Part shown: in pieces, positions 37,952 through 48,700 of the stretch
Numbering within the stretch: the first letter of the stretch is position 1
Layout: every line of letters begins with the position of its first letter
Source: Paracnuella aquatica
Lineage (GTDB): Bacteria; Bacteroidota; Bacteroidia; Chitinophagales; Chitinophagaceae
Direction: 5' to 3'
DNA length: 64,000 nt
NCBI RefSeq assembly: GCF_003332885.2
Contig: NZ_QOWJ01000002.1
Coordinates: 310,001 to 374,000, forward strand
Made by a program: the position numbers and the translations under genes
The notes under the pieces: generated by a model
What the model saw: only the letters and a program-made list of their open reading frames with translations
The model's database searches: none
What the model was told of the DNA's origin: nothing

Positions 37952-40489
37952 ATGAGGATACTGACATTGATTTTGTTGTGTGTGCTGACCGCGGCAAGCG
38001 GCTATGCGCAAAAAAAAGGACCAGCGGCCAACCCGGTTTTTGTAGATAAAAGCGGTGTTTTAAAATGGACCGCAACGGGCAAGGAAGCCCAGTTTTTTGG
38101 CGTTAACTACACCGTGCCTTTTGCATTTGGATACCGGTCGCATAAGGCCTTGGGCATCGATCCCGAAAAAGCCATTGATGCCGATGTGTACCATATGGGC
38201 CGCCTGGGTTTCGACGCTTTCCGGGTGCATGTGTGGGATACGGAGATTGCCGACAGCGCCGGCAACTTGTTGCAAAACGAACACTTACGGCTGTTCGATT
38301 ACCTATTATATAAATTAAAGGAGCAGGGCATAAAAATACTGATCACGCCGCTGGCTTTTTGGGGCAATGGCTATCCTGAACCGGACCAGAACACCGGCTC
38401 ATTTTCCAGCATTTGGAACAAACAAAAAGTGCTGGTAACCGAAGCCGCCATCAAAGCGCAGGAGCGGTACCTGCAACAATTTTTCAAGCATGTAAACCCA
38501 TACACCAAAACCACCTATGGCGCCGACCGGGATGTGATTGCCATGGAGATAAACAACGAGCCACACCATAGCGGTCCGCAGCAGGGCGCCACCAATTATG
38601 TGCAACGCATGGCCGCAGCAGTACGCAGCACGGGATGGACCAAACCTGTTTTTTATAACATTTCCGAATCGCCCAACTATGCCGGGGCGGTGGTGAAAGC
38701 GGACGTGGATGGGCACAGCTTTCAGTGGTACCCCACAGGGCTGGTGGCCAACCGCACCCTGCAGGGCAACTACCTGCCGCATGTAGACCGGTACGCCATT
38801 CCGTTTGGGGATACGATTGCAGCTTTTAACAAGCGGGCTAAAATGGTGTACGAGTTTGATGCCGGCGATGTGCTGGGCTCGTATATGTACCCCGCAATGG
38901 CCCGTGCCTTCAGGGGCGCCGGTTTTCAGTGGGCCACACAGTTTGCCTACGACCCGCTGTACACTGCCCATGCCAACACTGAGTACCAAACCCATTATGT
39001 AAATATTGCCTACACGCCGGGCAAAGCCATTTCCTTGATGATTGCCGGCCATGCATTCCGCAACCTGCCGCGCAACCGCAGCTATGGAACTTACCCGGCC
39101 GATACGGTGTTTGGTGCTTTCCGCGTTTCGTATGCGCAGGACCTCAGCGAAATGAACACCGGCGAAGCCTTTTTGTATTCCAACAACACGGCAACGCAAC
39201 CAGTAAACAAGGCAGCACTAAGGCAGGTGGCTGGTGTGGGCAATTCGCCGATAGTGCAATACAGCGGCACCGGCGCTTATTTTTTAGATAAGGTAAATGA
39301 CGGCGTTTGGCGCCTGGAAGTGCTGCCCGATGTGTTTCAACTGAGCGATCCTTTTGCAAAAGCGTCGCCGCGCAAAACAGTGCGCCGCCTAGTAGCTGCG
39401 CAGCGCACTATGAAATTGCAACTGCCCGGCCTGGATGGCGGCTTTGTTGTAAAGGATGCTGCTGGTGCGCCACAAGCGGGGAGCAGCGCGGGCTTTTCTG
39501 TTTTGCCCGGCGTGTATTATTTGGTAAAAAACGGAACCACTTATGTGCCCGAACAGAAAGCATTTAGCGTAGCTTACCCGGTGGCCGCATTGCCTGCCGA
39601 TTCGGTGCTGCTGACCCATACGCCGGCGCTCTATGCCGATGAAGGCGGCAGCCTGCAAATAGCTGCACAGGTAGCCGGCGCAGATACGGTTCGGCTGGAG
39701 CTGCGCCACCCGCAGGCCGGCTGGCAAACGGTAATGATGCAGCAGCAGGACGGATTTTTATACACAGCCCGGGTGCCCCAACAAATGATGCAATCCGGTC
39801 CGCTGGCTTACCGCATTTTGACAACGGCCAGGAACGGAATGACCTGGGCTTTCCCCAGCGGTATCGCTGGTGCACCTTATGGGTGGGATGCATTGCCTGC
39901 CCAAACATGGCAAACGGTGATCCTGCCCAAAACGGCACCGGTCAGCTTGTTCCAGGCTGCTACCGATGAAGCAGCCATCAGTGTGTTTACCACCAATTGG
40001 CAGCAAAATAGCTTGCAGTACGGCGCAGCCACCCAATACCCGTACATCACCCAAGTGATGCAGGTGAGCCATACCGAAGCCGCCGACAAGCGACCGCCGC
40101 TTGCCTGGCAAATGTTCGTAGGCAATCAAGTGCAGCAGCGCAGCCAGGCAGCCGCCAGCGCCAGCAAGGTAGGGGTGATGGCACAGGGCAGCCCAGGATC
40201 AGCGGTGCAACTGCACCTGGTAACGGCAACAGGCGCAGCTTACACTGCCTCCATCAATTTTACCGACAGCACGATGCGGTTGTACGAGCTGCCGCTTTCG
40301 GTATTCAAGCCTACCGAAATGTTGCTGCTGCCGCGGCCGTACCCGGGCTTTCAGCCGCTGCATTTATCATTGGTAAGGGAAAGCCGCCTCGCACCGGAGC
40401 GGATAGAACTGCTGCAAGTGGTAGTAGGTGATGGGGGAAAGCAAACTTCGCCGGTGAAAATTCAATTGCAATCAATTGCGCTGCAATAG
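37952..40489 (+). CDS. GH5-like secreted glycoside hydrolase with C-terminal beta domains
   Basis: About 845 residues from ATG 37952 (MRILTLILLCVLTAASGYAQ, signal peptide). The catalytic part is clan-A (beta/alpha)8-like, related to cellulase family GH5: FFGVNYTVPFAFG, FDAFRVHVWDTEI, ILITPLAFWGNG, a probable acid/base E203 in MEINNEPHH and a probable nucleophile E301 in MVYEFDAGDV. Beyond about residue 430 there are beta-rich regions of unknown type. It has its own transcript after the terminator. Some Bacteroidota homologues are labelled only 'membrane or secreted protein', so the family number is uncertain. Its place beside an alpha-glucan locus does not by itself show the substrate. Confidence 0.75.
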   Translation: MRILTLILLCVLTAASGYAQKKGPAANPVFVDKSGVLKWTATGKEAQFFGVNYTVPFAFGYRSHKALGIDPEKAIDADVYHMGRLGFDAFRVHVWDTEIADSAGNLLQNEHLRLFDYLLYKLKEQGIKILITPLAFWGNGYPEPDQNTGSFSSIWNKQKVLVTEAAIKAQERYLQQFFKHVNPYTKTTYGADRDVIAMEINNEPHHSGPQQGATNYVQRMAAAVRSTGWTKPVFYNISESPNYAGAVVKADVDGHSFQWYPTGLVANRTLQGNYLPHVDRYAIPFGDTIAAFNKRAKMVYEFDAGDVLGSYMYPAMARAFRGAGFQWATQFAYDPLYTAHANTEYQTHYVNIAYTPGKAISLMIAGHAFRNLPRNRSYGTYPADTVFGAFRVSYAQDLSEMNTGEAFLYSNNTATQPVNKAALRQVAGVGNSPIVQYSGTGAYFLDKVNDGVWRLEVLPDVFQLSDPFAKASPRKTVRRLVAAQRTMKLQLPGLDGGFVVKDAAGAPQAGSSAGFSVLPGVYYLVKNGTTYVPEQKAFSVAYPVAALPADSVLLTHTPALYADEGGSLQIAAQVAGADTVRLELRHPQAGWQTVMMQQQDGFLYTARVPQQMMQSGPLAYRILTTARNGMTWAFPSGIAGAPYGWDALPAQTWQTVILPKTAPVSLFQAATDEAAISVFTTNWQQNSLQYGAATQYPYITQVMQVSHTEAADKRPPLAWQMFVGNQVQQRSQAAASASKVGVMAQGSPGSAVQLHLVTATGAAYTASINFTDSTMRLYELPLSVFKPTEMLLLPRPYPGFQPLHLSLVRESRLAPERIELLQVVVGDGGKQTSPVKIQLQSIALQ

Positions 40490-40622
40490 AAGTTTTAAAA
40501 GAAACGAGTAATTGTTGGTTAGCGATAAGCCTTTTACACTGCTAAAAGTTTGTTGGTTTGCAAGTGGCCAAAATTGGAGCATTACCAAATTGCTATTAGG
40601 TCATGTTTTTGAACTTTTGGGT

Positions 40623-40709
40623 TGTCATGCCGAACTTGTTTCGGCATCTCCTTTTTCAATCAGCAACTCCGAAGGTTGTAGGGGATGCCGAAACGAGTTC
40701 GGCATGACA
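40623..40709. repeat. Dispersed palindromic element, copy 1 of 3
   Basis: An 87-base imperfect palindrome beginning TGTCATGCCGAACTTGTTTC and ending in the complement (CGAGTTCGGCATGACA). Each arm also contains a small hairpin (ATGCCGAA...TTCGGCAT). Copies 2 and 3 are at 52505-52588 and 60997-61083. Confidence 0.9.
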
Positions 40710-40768
40710 GAGACTGTATGGTAAGGCTTCACTGTGATTGCAGGGTGGTTTAATCGAAAGCTATTATT

Positions 40769-40802
40769 AAAAAAAGCGCAGGGTCTACCCGCGCTTTTTT
40801 TT
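40769..40802 (+). terminator. Terminator-like hairpin upstream of second susC
   Basis: AAAAAAAGCGC-A-GGG (40769-40783) pairs with CCC-GCGC-TTTTTTT (40788-40801) with one bulged A, ending in a T-run. It probably ends a transcript from the GH5-like gene. Confidence 0.75.
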
Positions 40803-41107
40803 GAACAAATTAATGGGTGTTGCTGTATTTAAAACTGGGTGCAGTCACACAGGTTTTATCATGATGGGAAACACTAAGGTGCGAAGAGGGAAATTTTAGC
40901 AGACGAACCTTTTATAGAAACAAAATAATCGAGCTAAACCATTGCCATCCATGCAGCATAGTGCTGCTCAACACTGTCCTTAAAAGAAAAATTAACATTA
41001 TTTATAAAATATTTTTTCGGTGCTACCGAAACCATGTATTTTGTACATAATTATTGTTAGCCCACCTATTGGACTGCAATAACGTTTGGAACGCAAACCT
41101 CTGCTAT

Positions 41108-44077
41108 ATGAAATTACAACGATTGCTCACAGCCCTAGGGCTGCTTGTGCTTACGCTCCTGTATGCACAGTCTTCACTTGCACAAAGCCGCATGGTATCG
41201 GGCCGCATTACCGACCGGCAGGGCGCAGGCCTCCCCGATGTTTCGGTGATCATTAAAGGCACCACCACAGGCACCGTTACCGGCGCCGATGGACGCTTCA
41301 GCCTTTCCGTGCCCGAAAATGCCAGCCGCCTGGTGGTTTCCGCCGTTGGCTTTACCGAACAGGAAGTTAGTATTACCGGCAATACTGCCAACGTAACGCT
41401 TGAAAGTGCCACCTCCAGCCTCAACGAAGTAGTGGTTGTGGGCTACGGTACTGCCCGCCGCCGCGACCTTACCGGCTCGGTGGCATCGGTTCAGGCGAAA
41501 GATTTTAATAAAGGCGTATTTACCGCCCCGGATCAGCTGATCCAAGGCAAGGCCGCAGGCGTATTGGTGATCAACAACACCGGCCAGCCCGGTGGTTCCA
41601 CCACCGTACGCATCCGCGGTACATCTTCCATTCGCTCCGGCAACCAGCCGCTGTATGTGGTGGATGGCGTGCCCCTATCGGGCGGCTCGGCACGTCCGGG
41701 TGGCAACGGCGCAGCCTACGGTAACGATGGCGGCAACCCGCTCAACTTTATCAACCCCAACGACATCGCCGGTATGGAAATCTTGAAGGATGCCTCCGCA
41801 ACAGCCATTTATGGTTCGCGTGGTGCCAACGGCGTAGTGCTTATTACTACAAAAAGGGGCCGATCAGGTGCGCCGCAAATTGACGTAAGCGCCGCCGCCA
41901 GCGTTTCGAACGTGTTGAAGCGCCTGGAGGTGCTGGACGGCAATGAGTACCGTGCAGCATTGGCCAAATACAACCAAACCAGCGGCAACTTTGGCAGCAA
42001 CATCGATGCGTTTGATGCCATTACCCGCACTGCCCTTACCCAAAACCACAACGTGGCTGTAAGCGGTGGCAACGAGAACGGCCGGTACCGCCTTTCGGTG
42101 GGCTACCTCGATCAGAACGGTATTGTCAAAAATTCGGGTTTTAAAAAATACTCAGCCGGTCTTACCACGCAGTTCCGCTTTTTGGAAAGCAAAAAACTGG
42201 GATTGGACATTAACCTGATTACCACGCAAACCGATGAGTCGATTGCGCCTACATCGGCCAACGTGGGTTTTGAAGGAAACCTGATTTCGCAGGCACTGCA
42301 ATGGAACCCAACACTGCCGCTCACCGGCCGCAATGCAGCTGGTGTGGATACACTGACCCGCTACCCGGGCAGCAATACTACTATCAACCCGCTAGCGCAG
42401 CTGCAGTACTACCGCGACCTGGCCCGGGTAAATACCATCCTGGCAAGCGTGTCGCCGTCGTATAAGTTTACCAACAACCTGGAGTACCGCTTTTTAATGA
42501 GCATCAACCGGCAGGCTGGTGTTCGCCGCGGGCAGATCAACCGCCTGCTGAACCTGGCCAACATCGAGAACCGGGGTGCGGCATATACCAGCAACAACGA
42601 AAGAACCGACGCCCAGTTTACCAACACGCTGAGCTACAACAAGCAGGTAAATTCGAACTTTAACCTGAACGCAGTAGTGGGCCACGAGTACCTGAAGTTT
42701 GACGAGCGGACCACTTTTGTATCAGGTCTTGATTTTCCAAACAACGGCCTCAACTACTATGATATGTTGGGTGTATCAACCCGCGCCAACCGCGAGTCGG
42801 GATCGTTTGCCAACCCAACCACCGAGCTGCAATCCTTCTTTGCACGGGCCATTGTAAACATCCAGGATAAATACCTGTTTACCGGAACGTTCCGCACCGA
42901 CGGCTCTACCCGTTTTGGTGAAAACAACCGCTACGGCTATTTCCCATCGCTGGGTTTTGCATGGAACATGTCGGATGAAAATTTCCTGAAAGGCAACACC
43001 GTGCTCAGTAACCTGAAGCTGCGCCTGGGCTGGGGCCGCACCGGCAACCAGGAGTTTCCTTCCGGCGCTTCGCTCAACCGCTTTTCGCTCAACGGCAACC
43101 CTTACAGCGTGGCCCGTACCAACTACGGCAACCCCGACCTGAAATGGGAAACCTCTACCACCAGCAACGTGGGTGTTGACTTTAGCCTGTTCAACAACCG
43201 CTTCTACGGCTCGGTAGATTACTTCTATAAAAAAACCACCGACGTACTGTTTGAGCGTACCCTGGCTGCACCGGCCCCTGCCGGCCGCATTTGGGTAAAC
43301 CTGGATGGCTACGTGCTGAACAAAGGCGTGGAAGTAACCCTGAATACAGGACTGCTCAACTCCAAAGACATCTCGTGGAACCTTGGCGGTAACGTTTCCT
43401 TCCTGCAAAACACGGTGAGCGGCCTGGCTGGTTTTTATGAAACCGGCGCACTGCGCGGCCAGGGCTTTTCCAACGTGCTGGCGCAGCGGGTAATCAACGA
43501 CCAACCCATCAACGTTTGGTACCTGCAGCGTTTTGAAGGCATTGATAAAACCACCGGCCAGGCTATTTATGCCGATAACGGTGCAAAATCATACGCAGGC
43601 AGCCCCAACCCCAAAACCCTGGTGGGCATCTCTACCGACTTTACCTACAAAAAGCTGACGGCTACCCTGAACATGAACGGCACATTTGGCCACTACCTGT
43701 TCAACAACACTGCAGCAACCGTATTGTCGATTGGTAACCTGGGCAACCGCAACCTGGCTAAAAGCGTGCTCAACACCGATGCGCAAGAAGCCATTTCCAG
43801 CGCCCCTGCACCATCTACCCGCTATCTGGAAAAAGGCAATTACCTGAAAATGGCCAACGCGTCGCTGAACTACCGCATTGGCGATATTGGCAGAACATTC
43901 CGCAACGTAAACCTGACGCTAACCGGGCAGAACCTGTTTGTGATCACCAAATACACCGGATTTGACCCCGAGGTAAACACCGATGCAGGTGCCAATGGCA
44001 TCCCGTCGCTGGGTGTAGAGTACATTCCTTACCCATCGGCCCGTACCATCCTGTTTGGTATCAACTTCTCATTATAA
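41108..44077 (+). CDS. SusC-like TonB-linked outer-membrane transporter (second locus)
   Basis: A 989-residue SusC/RagA-family protein, started at ATG 41108 (MKLQRLLTALGLL). The signal (LLYAQSSLAQ) is followed by the carboxypeptidase-like domain (SGRITDRQGAGLPDVSVIIKG), the VVVVGYGTARRRDLTGSV motif and a plug with VRIRGTSSIRSGNQPLYVVDGVP. The barrel ends PSARTILFGINFSL. It pairs with the SusD gene 16 bases downstream. Unlike the first locus there is no adjacent carbohydrase; two FG-GAP lipoproteins follow instead. Confidence 0.95.
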   Translation: MKLQRLLTALGLLVLTLLYAQSSLAQSRMVSGRITDRQGAGLPDVSVIIKGTTTGTVTGADGRFSLSVPENASRLVVSAVGFTEQEVSITGNTANVTLESATSSLNEVVVVGYGTARRRDLTGSVASVQAKDFNKGVFTAPDQLIQGKAAGVLVINNTGQPGGSTTVRIRGTSSIRSGNQPLYVVDGVPLSGGSARPGGNGAAYGNDGGNPLNFINPNDIAGMEILKDASATAIYGSRGANGVVLITTKRGRSGAPQIDVSAAASVSNVLKRLEVLDGNEYRAALAKYNQTSGNFGSNIDAFDAITRTALTQNHNVAVSGGNENGRYRLSVGYLDQNGIVKNSGFKKYSAGLTTQFRFLESKKLGLDINLITTQTDESIAPTSANVGFEGNLISQALQWNPTLPLTGRNAAGVDTLTRYPGSNTTINPLAQLQYYRDLARVNTILASVSPSYKFTNNLEYRFLMSINRQAGVRRGQINRLLNLANIENRGAAYTSNNERTDAQFTNTLSYNKQVNSNFNLNAVVGHEYLKFDERTTFVSGLDFPNNGLNYYDMLGVSTRANRESGSFANPTTELQSFFARAIVNIQDKYLFTGTFRTDGSTRFGENNRYGYFPSLGFAWNMSDENFLKGNTVLSNLKLRLGWGRTGNQEFPSGASLNRFSLNGNPYSVARTNYGNPDLKWETSTTSNVGVDFSLFNNRFYGSVDYFYKKTTDVLFERTLAAPAPAGRIWVNLDGYVLNKGVEVTLNTGLLNSKDISWNLGGNVSFLQNTVSGLAGFYETGALRGQGFSNVLAQRVINDQPINVWYLQRFEGIDKTTGQAIYADNGAKSYAGSPNPKTLVGISTDFTYKKLTATLNMNGTFGHYLFNNTAATVLSIGNLGNRNLAKSVLNTDAQEAISSAPAPSTRYLEKGNYLKMANASLNYRIGDIGRTFRNVNLTLTGQNLFVITKYTGFDPEVNTDAGANGIPSLGVEYIPYPSARTILFGINFSL

Positions 44078-44093
44078 ACGTTATTGAAATATC

Positions 44094-45617
44094 ATGGAAA
44101 AGATTAAGCGATACCTCATTATTTTCTTCAGCTTCCTACTGTTTTCGTGTACGAAGCTCGACGAGAATTTCCGCAGCAGTTTGTCGCAAAACGACTTTAC
44201 GCCCACTGCCGCAGAACTGCTGACCACGGCCTACAACTCGATGAACGGACCGTTTCAACGCGGCGATTTCTGGCACATTCAGCAACATACTTCCGATGAA
44301 ACCATTGCACCCACCCGTGGCCCCGACTGGGACGACAACGGGCAGTGGCGTGCACTGCATGCGCATACTTGGGACAATAACCAAAACCAGATCAACGGCG
44401 CTTTCTCGGGCCTGCTGAGCATACAGTTCAATGCTTCTTTTGTATTGCAATACAACCCCAGTCCGCAACAGGCTGCCGAGGCCAAGTTTATCCGTGCACT
44501 GAGTGTGTTTACCGTGCTGGATGGCTGGGGCCAGGTGCCGTTCCGCGAAGACCTGAACGACTACCGCATTGACCCGAAAACCTTGTCCAACACGGAGGCC
44601 GCCGATTTTATCATCAGTGAAGTTACCGGCATCATCAATGCACTGCCCGACGTGCCGGCATACCGTGCCAACAAAGATGCTGCCCGTGCATTGCTGATGA
44701 AAACCTACCTCAACAGGGGCATGTTTGCCAACCGTGCGGCGCCCACTTTTGCGCCTGCCGATATGGCGCAGGTAATTGCCCTGGCCGACCAGATCATTGG
44801 TTCGGGCCGGTACAGCATCAACAACAACGAATACTTCGACCATTTTGCACCGAACAACGAGAACATTTCGCGGGAAAACATTTTTACGCTGCACAACATA
44901 GGCGCCACCAGCGGCGGCGATGTGCGGGGTGTGGCCATGCAGGTTTCGCACTACAACATGAACCCAAGCGGCTGGAACGGCTTTTCTACGCTGTCCGATT
45001 TTTACGACAAGTTTGAAGAGTCAGATAAGCGCAGGGGTTACAATTACCGCTATCCAGGTGCCTTGCCCAACCCCGGAAACCGTACCAACGTAGGCTTCCT
45101 TATTGGGCAGCAATATAACCTGACCACCGGCGCAGCCCTGCAAGACCGCAAAGGCAACCCGCTGACCTTTAGCCGCGAGGTAAAAATCAGGGAAACCGAC
45201 GAAAACACACTGGAAAGAACCGGCATCCGGGTATTGAAATATCCCTTTGATTATGCTACCAATGCCGATCAAAAAGAAAACGACTGGGTGGTATTCCGTT
45301 ATGCCGATGTGCTGCTGATGAAGGCCGAAGCGCTGCTACGTACCGGCAAAGCTGCCGAAGGCCTGGTGATTGTAAACCAGATCCGTGCGGCTCGTGGTGC
45401 TACCCCACTGGCTGCCCTGAACGAAGCCAACCTGCTCGATGAGCGGGGCCGCGAACTGTACTGGGAAGGCTGGCGCCGTCAGGACCTGATCCGTTTTGGT
45501 AAATTCCTCCAACCCTGGCAGGAAAAAGCAGCCTCCGACCCACGGAACCTGCTGTTTCCCATCCCGGCCAACCAATTGGCAGTTAACCCCAACCTGACGC
45601 AAAATCCCGGCTATTAA
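44094..45617 (+). CDS. SusD-like binding lipoprotein (second locus)
   Basis: A 507-residue RagB/SusD-family surface lipoprotein with a lipobox in LLFSCTKLDE. The helical core (AKFIRALSVFTVLDGWGQVPFRED is split over about 125-150; ARALLMKTYLNRGMF) and the C-terminal signature (LLDERGRELYWEGWRRQDLIRFGKF...NPNLTQNPGY) are clear. It is the partner of the SusC protein encoded upstream. A strong terminator 28 bases beyond its stop separates it, at least partly, from the FG-GAP genes. Confidence 0.95.
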   Translation: MEKIKRYLIIFFSFLLFSCTKLDENFRSSLSQNDFTPTAAELLTTAYNSMNGPFQRGDFWHIQQHTSDETIAPTRGPDWDDNGQWRALHAHTWDNNQNQINGAFSGLLSIQFNASFVLQYNPSPQQAAEAKFIRALSVFTVLDGWGQVPFREDLNDYRIDPKTLSNTEAADFIISEVTGIINALPDVPAYRANKDAARALLMKTYLNRGMFANRAAPTFAPADMAQVIALADQIIGSGRYSINNNEYFDHFAPNNENISRENIFTLHNIGATSGGDVRGVAMQVSHYNMNPSGWNGFSTLSDFYDKFEESDKRRGYNYRYPGALPNPGNRTNVGFLIGQQYNLTTGAALQDRKGNPLTFSREVKIRETDENTLERTGIRVLKYPFDYATNADQKENDWVVFRYADVLLMKAEALLRTGKAAEGLVIVNQIRAARGATPLAALNEANLLDERGRELYWEGWRRQDLIRFGKFLQPWQEKAASDPRNLLFPIPANQLAVNPNLTQNPGY

Positions 45618-45645
45618 TTGTATTTTGCCCTAAATTGAACGAAAG

Positions 45646-45675
45646 AAAAAAGGTCATTGCATAATGACCTTTTTT
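45646..45675 (+). terminator. Strong hairpin between susD and the FG-GAP genes
   Basis: A 13-base perfect stem, AAAAAAGGTCATT (45646-45658) with its complement (45663-45675), loop GCAT, T-tract at the end. It lies 28 bases after the susD stop and 30 before the ATG of the next gene (45706). Confidence 0.85.
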
Positions 45676-45705
45676 CTTGTAATTACGAACAAGACTATGT
45701 GCTGT

Positions 45706-48700
45706 ATGAACAAGACCTGGTGGCTTGCCTTGTTGATCGTTTTTTCCTGTGGCAAACCGCAACAGGACACGCTTTTTGTGCTGGAAAAAAACACCGGGAT
45801 CGATTTTGCCAACAACATCCGCAACACACAGGAGTTCAATATTTTTCAATACCGCAATTTTTACAACGGTGGCGGCGTGGCCATTGGCGACATCAACAAC
45901 GATGGCCTGGCCGACGTGTTTTTTACCGCCAATATGGGTGCCAATAAGCTCTATTTAAACAAGGGCAATTTCAAATTTGATGACATCTCTGAAAAGGCCG
46001 GCATCCGCAACAGCGGCCGCTGGGGCACCGGCGTGGTGATGGCCGATATCAATGCCGACGGCTGGCTGGACATTTATGTGTGCAACGCCGGTTACCAGCA
46101 GGGCATTTCCAACGAAAATGAACTATACATCAACAACCGCAACGGCACTTTTACCGAAGCGGCAAAGCAATACGGCCTGGCTGAAAGCGGCTACACCACC
46201 CACGCCGCTTTTTTCGATTACGACCTGGATGGCGACCTCGATTGCTATGTATTGAAAAACAGCTTTATACCGGTAAATACGCTCAATTACGCCAATAAGC
46301 GGGAACTGCGGGCCGAGCACTGGGATGTGCCCGAGGCGGTAAAAGGTGGTGGCGACAAACTGCTGCGCAACGATGGCGGCAAATACGTGGATGTAAGCGA
46401 AGCCGCCCATATTTATGGCTCGCTGATCGGGTTTGGGCTCGGTGTAACGGTGGGCGATATCAACGGCGACGGCTACCCCGACCTATACATTTCGAACGAT
46501 TTTTTTGAACGCGATTACCTCTACATCAACCAACAGGACGGCACTTTTAAGGAAGACCTCGAAAACCGGATGCAGCACGTGTCCAACTTTTCGATGGGTG
46601 CCGATATTGGCGACATCAATAACGACGGCCACCCCGATATTTTTACTACCGATATGCTGCCCGGCAACGACCTGCGCCTGCGCACCACCACATCGTTCGA
46701 AAGTTGGGATGTGGCCCAGCTCAAGCTGCGCTCTGGATTTTACAACCAGTTTCAGCAAAACTGCCTGCAGGTGGCCGATGGCAGCGGCAAGTTTGTGGAA
46801 ACGGCGTTTTACAGCGGCGTGGCAGCCACCGATTGGAGTTGGGGCGGCCTTATGTTTGACGCCGACAACGACGGCCTCTCCGACATTTTTGTAAGCAACG
46901 GCATCAGGCACGACATTACCGACCAGGATTTCATTGATTTTTTTGCCAACGAAATGATCCAGGAAATGGTGATGACGGGGCAAAAAAGCGACGTGGATCA
47001 GATCATCGACCGGATGCCCTCGCGGCCCATTGCCAACAAAATGTTCCGCAACCGCGGCGCCCTCAAGTTTTCTTCGGAAGAAGGCGCTTGGGGCCTCGAC
47101 CAGCCTTCTTTTTCCAACGGCGCAGCCTACGGCGACCTCGACAACGACGGCGACCTGGACCTAGTGGTGAACAATGTAAACATGCCTGCATTTGTGTACC
47201 GCAATGCTGCAAGGGAGCAAACCGGCAACAACTATATTGCCTTTCAGTTAAAAGGAACAGGCGCCAACAGTTTTGCCATTGGCAGCACCATAAAAGTGTT
47301 TACGGACAGCGGTGTGCAAACACGAGAACTGGTGCCCAGCAGGGGTTTCCAGTCGTCGGTTGATTACCGGGCAGTTATTGGGCTGGGTAAAAATGCTGCG
47401 GTAGATTCGGCGCAGGTGTTGTGGCCTGGCGGTGCGGTAACCGTGCTGCAAAAGCCGGAACTAAACAAAGTGCACGGCCTGAAACAGGACAATGCAACCC
47501 CGCGGGTTCTGGCGGTGCAGCCGGCCCCGGCTCCAATGTTCGATACTGTTAGCCATGTTTTTGAGCGCCATGTAGAAGACCAGTACGTGGATTTTTACAA
47601 TGAACGGAATATACCGGTTTTGCTATCGCGGGAAGGGCCCAAGGCAGCCGCGGCCGATGTAAACGGCGATGGCTTGGAGGATATATTCATTGGCGGCGCA
47701 TCGGGGCAGGCGGGCCAGTTGTATCTGCAAACGGCGGGTGGTTTTGTAAAAAAACAAGTCCCCGACTTTTTGCCCCATGCCGCATCTGAAGATGTAGCGG
47801 CCGTTTTTTTTGATTGCGATGGCGATGGCGACGCTGACCTGTTGGTGGGCTCGGGCGGTAACCGCCAGGATGCCGGCAGCCTCAACAATCGTTTGTATCA
47901 GAACGACGGTAGCGGAGGGTTTCGTTTTGTTGAAGGCGCACTGCCCGCTTCCAACGTCAACACTTCGGTTATCGCACCGCATGATTTTGATGGCGACGGC
48001 GACTTGGACTTGTTTGTCGGTGCCCGCAACATTGTAGAAAATTATGGCCTCGACCCGCAAAGCGCATTTTTGGTAAACGACGGTACCGGTCGATTTGCCC
48101 CACTGCCCGTAAACAACAAACAACTGCGCATGGGCATGATCACCGGTGCCGTGTGGATAGATATTACCGGTGATGGTAAAAAAGAACTGGTGGTGGCCGG
48201 CGAATGGATGGCGCCCAAAGCATTTTCGGTTTCCGCAAACGGCATCCAGGAAATAGCTACCGATCTGGCCGCTTTGGAAGGTTGGTGGCAAACGGCCGCC
48301 GCAGCCGACCTCGACGGCGATGGCGACGAAGATTTAGTGCTGGGCAATATTGGCGAAAACTTTTACCTGCAACCCTCTGCTAAAGAGCCGGTAAAACTTT
48401 GGATCAACGATTTTGACGGCAATGGCGTGGTGGACAAAGTCATTTCCCGAACCGTGGATGGCCGCGACATGCCCGTGTTTTTAAAACGCGACCTCACCGA
48501 CCAGGTGGTGTCGCTGCGCAAAGGCAACCTCAAGCACGAAGATTTTGCCCGCAAATCGGTCCAGGATCTTTTTTCCGAGCCGTTGCTCAAGAAAAGCACG
48601 GTCAAGCAGTTTATGTATGCCGCCTCCTGCATTGCCCGCAACGACGGCGGGGGAAAATTTACCATCCAGCCGCTGCCCATGCCCGTCCAACTTTCTTCAG

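Larger units (their letters stand above)
40490..41107. other. Non-coding gap with palindromic repeat and terminator
   Basis: A 618-base region between the GH5-like gene and the second susC. It contains the 87-base palindrome at 40623-40709, a terminator at 40769-40802 and, at about 41011-41027, a small hairpin TTTCGGTGCTACCGAAA shortly before susC. The rest is A/T-rich with no gene. Confidence 0.6.

Noticed and set aside
45664-45705. Upstream start for the first FG-GAP protein
   Set aside because: The ATG lies inside the 3' arm of the terminator hairpin and adds residues before a perfect lipoprotein signal; ATG 45706 is preferred.
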